This document shows positions 62,551-64,000 of a stretch of DNA of 64,000 bases, piece by piece (position 1 is the stretch's first letter; each line of letters begins with the position of its first letter). The position numbers and the translations under genes were made by a program. Below the pieces are notes generated by a model. The model saw only the letters and a program-made list of their open reading frames with translations. It was not told the origin of the DNA and ran no database searches. Origin of the DNA: Yeosuana aquiaggeris (lineage in GTDB: Bacteria; Bacteroidota; Bacteroidia; Flavobacteriales; Flavobacteriaceae). The stretch spans positions 496,001-560,000 of the forward strand of contig NZ_JBAWKC010000003.1 of the NCBI RefSeq assembly GCF_044003965.1. The letters run 5' to 3'.

Positions 62551-63456
62551 TTACTGTGTATTGCTTGAAACCGTATCATAGTATATACTTTTAATAATAC
62601 CATCAGCCAAACCAATTTTGGGAACATAAATATGCTTTGCCCCACTCCATTTCATAGAGGATAGATAGATTCTCATAGCTGGAATAATAACATCCGCTCT
62701 ATCCTGATTCAAATCTAGAATGGTAATTCGCTCATCATAAGAGTAACTTTGCAAAATGTTATAATAAGAAGTTAAATAAAAATAGGTTAGAGGTTTACCC
62801 ATGGCTTTACCCGAAACTTTGAAGATTTTATTTATGTTTCCACCAGAACCAATGACTTCAATTTTATCATATAAATTCGCCTGAGATTTAATCCATAATT
62901 CCAATTCTAACCAAGCATCCTTTTTAACCATGTCATTTAGCAACCTTACCGTACCAATTTGAAAAGATCTTGACGCAACCGATTTCCCTTCGTGAATTAC
63001 GGTGAACTCCGTACTTCCTCCTCCAACATCTACATACAAATAGGTTTTATCATTATCAATATATGTATGTAAATCTGTTGCGGCTATGATTGCTGCCTCT
63101 TCTTCACCTTCAATAATATCAATACGGATCTTTGAATTTTTATAAACCAATTTAGCCACTTCTTTGCCATTTATCGCTTCTCGCATGGCCGACGTAGCGC
63201 AAGCTTTATATTTAACAACCTTATGAGATTTCATTAATAATTTAAACGCCAGCATCGTATCTGTAATGCGTTGCGTATTTTCTTCAGAGATTTTTTGCGA
63301 AATAAACACATCTGAACCTAAACGTATGGGAACCCTAACCAGTGAGTTCTTTTTAAATAAAACTGGTTTTCCAGCCTCCTCAATAACGTTCATAATAAGC
63401 AATCTTACGGCATTGGAACCAATATCAATTGCGGCATATTTTTGAATTAATAACAT
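62551..63456 (-). CDS. ppx: Exopolyphosphatase (Ppx/GppA family)
   Basis: 301-aa ASKHA-fold phosphatase. AAIDIGSNAVRLLI (phosphate-1 motif), YVDVGGGSTEFTVI (phosphate-2) and IGSGGNINKI are all present. The single ~300-residue core lacks the C-terminal HD domain of E. coli PPX, as in many Bacteroidota. It hydrolyses polyphosphate ends, or pppGpp. It starts one base after the end of ppk1 on the same strand, so the pair is co-transcribed. Confidence 0.92.
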   Translation of the reverse strand: MLLIQKYAAIDIGSNAVRLLIMNVIEEAGKPVLFKKNSLVRVPIRLGSDVFISQKISEENTQRITDTMLAFKLLMKSHKVVKYKACATSAMREAINGKEVAKLVYKNSKIRIDIIEGEEEAAIIAATDLHTYIDNDKTYLYVDVGGGSTEFTVIHEGKSVASRSFQIGTVRLLNDMVKKDAWLELELWIKSQANLYDKIEVIGSGGNINKIFKVSGKAMGKPLTYFYLTSYYNILQSYSYDERITILDLNQDRADVIIPAMRIYLSSMKWSGAKHIYVPKIGLADGIIKSIYYDTVSSNTQ

Positions 63457-63457
63457 A

Positions 63458-64000
63458 CTAGTTATTTAACTTTTTTGAATAATAATCATAAATTGCCAGT
63501 TGAGACCTAATTTCTTCTTTATTATTCTTTCTGTATTCATTATTTTGTGAATCATTTAGAATCCTCGCCTTTACATTATCGCTCCAACTTATTTCAAAAG
63601 TATCTAAAAGCTCATTCTTAATATTTTCATCATAAATGGGACAACTTACTTCTACTCTATTTTCTATGTTTCTTGTCATCCAATCCGCTGAAGAAATATA
63701 TACCTTAGGATTATTATTATTACCAAATACATAAAGCCTTGAATGTTCTAAAAATTTATCAACTATACTAATAACTTCAATATTTTCACTCATCCCTTTA
63801 ATCCCTGGAATTAAACAACAAATACCACGAACAATCATTTGAATTTTAACGCCTGCATTACTGGCTTCATAAAGTTTGTCAACCATATTATAACTTGTAA
63901 TACTATTCATTTTGACTTTTATATATCCGGGTTTACCACTTTTCACATTATAAATCTCTGTGTCAATCAAATTAAACAAGGCTTTTTGGGTATAATGAGG
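63458..64000 (-). CDS. ppk: Polyphosphate kinase 1, C-terminal part (cut by window edge)
   Basis: The reading frame is open to base 64000, so the N-terminal three quarters lie outside. The visible ~181 residues are the C2 domain: KVKMNSITSYNMVDKLYEAS, GICCLIPGIKGMSENIEV, the catalytic-site LEHSRLYVF (second active histidine) and YISSADWMTRNIENRVEV. The first codons in the window read P-H-Y-T-Q-K-A. It ends KEEIRSQLAIYDYYSKKL like other PPK1. Catalyses reversible polyphosphate synthesis from ATP; paired with ppx. Confidence 0.94.
   Translation of the reverse strand, partial: PHYTQKALFNLIDTEIYNVKSGKPGYIKVKMNSITSYNMVDKLYEASNAGVKIQMIVRGICCLIPGIKGMSENIEVISIVDKFLEHSRLYVFGNNNNPKVYISSADWMTRNIENRVEVSCPIYDENIKNELLDTFEISWSDNVKARILNDSQNNEYRKNNKEEIRSQLAIYDYYSKKLNN

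Noticed and set aside
1..64000. tRNA genes, insertion sequences, CRISPR arrays, prophage or integron features
   Set aside because: No cloverleaf, transposase, array-like direct repeats or phage genes were found by reading both strands.

Overview
The window is AT-rich, has almost no Shine-Dalgarno sequences, and carries TAnnTTTG-type -7 boxes, a type IX secretion C-terminal sorting domain, DUF1835 and DUF4126 proteins, an alpha/beta-fused ketoacid dehydrogenase E1 and a zinc-module-free DnaX. Together these point to a chromosomal segment of a member of the Bacteroidota, most likely a marine Flavobacteriaceae. Gene density is high. I see no tRNA, insertion sequence, CRISPR array or prophage. 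Both ends cut through genes: an ABC ATPase at the left and ppk1 at the right.

Layout. 1-3.4 kb: the 3' part of a multidrug/ABC-2 export operon (two separate ATPases, two permeases). 3.6-6.4 kb: aguB-aguA plus a DMT permease on the minus strand (agmatine to putrescine). 6.4-12 kb: minus-strand genes for an unusual zinc-finger SDR, a DMT permease, PPK2, a cold-shock-domain protein and a RadD-like helicase. 12-16.2 kb: a secreted S9 peptidase, an unknown secreted protein, a 620-base stretch holding two tandem 28-codon paralogous ORFs, and a 3D-domain lipoprotein. 16.3-22.4 kb: the E1 alpha/beta fusion, then a plus-strand operon (2OG oxygenase, eIF1/SUI1-like, DUF1835, nucleoside phosphorylase, signal-less binding-protein fold). 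22.4-28.1 kb: hutH, a TlpA-like lipoprotein, nnr and a T9SS cargo protein. 28.4-33.8 kb: the threonine operon thrA-thrB-thrC behind a Thr-rich leader peptide. 33.8-45 kb: mixed housekeeping genes (pepP-like, gcvT, a carbinolamine dehydratase, yebC, an M1 peptidase, a P-type ATPase, a NYN-LOTUS protein). 45-53.7 kb: a large metalloprotease, then a minus-strand cluster with kdnB and kdsB (modified Kdo synthesis), a CAT-like acetyltransferase, a HAD phosphatase, an acyltransferase, DUF4126 and a RecD-like helicase. 53.8-64 kb: a DUF3822-rsmD operon, secreted SnoaL-like and other exported proteins, the RNase P RNA gene on the minus strand, dnaX, miaE, a beta-barrel protein, and ppk1-ppx.

The most novel element is at 15.42-15.72 kb. 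Two adjacent 28-aa ORFs share 17 of 28 residues (pattern M[RK]TL[DN]SN...YNWNxKRR[FY]R) with several synonymous differences. They lie behind an ECF-sigma-like promoter (TGTAAC-N16-CGTCTA) and end in an intrinsic terminator that overlaps the second stop codon, so they form a self-contained small-protein transcription unit of about 260 nt. I do not recognise the family. A second element too short for ordinary gene calling is the 34-aa Thr-rich leader peptide at 28449-28553 upstream of thrA.

Working together: thrL-thrA-thrB-thrC makes threonine from aspartate. AguB and AguA make putrescine, possibly with a linked exporter. PPK1, PPX and PPK2 cycle polyphosphate. KdnB and KdsB suggest an 8-amino Kdo in the LPS core, with the partner aminotransferase KdnA not in the window. 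All function calls rest on motif reading only; no search was run.
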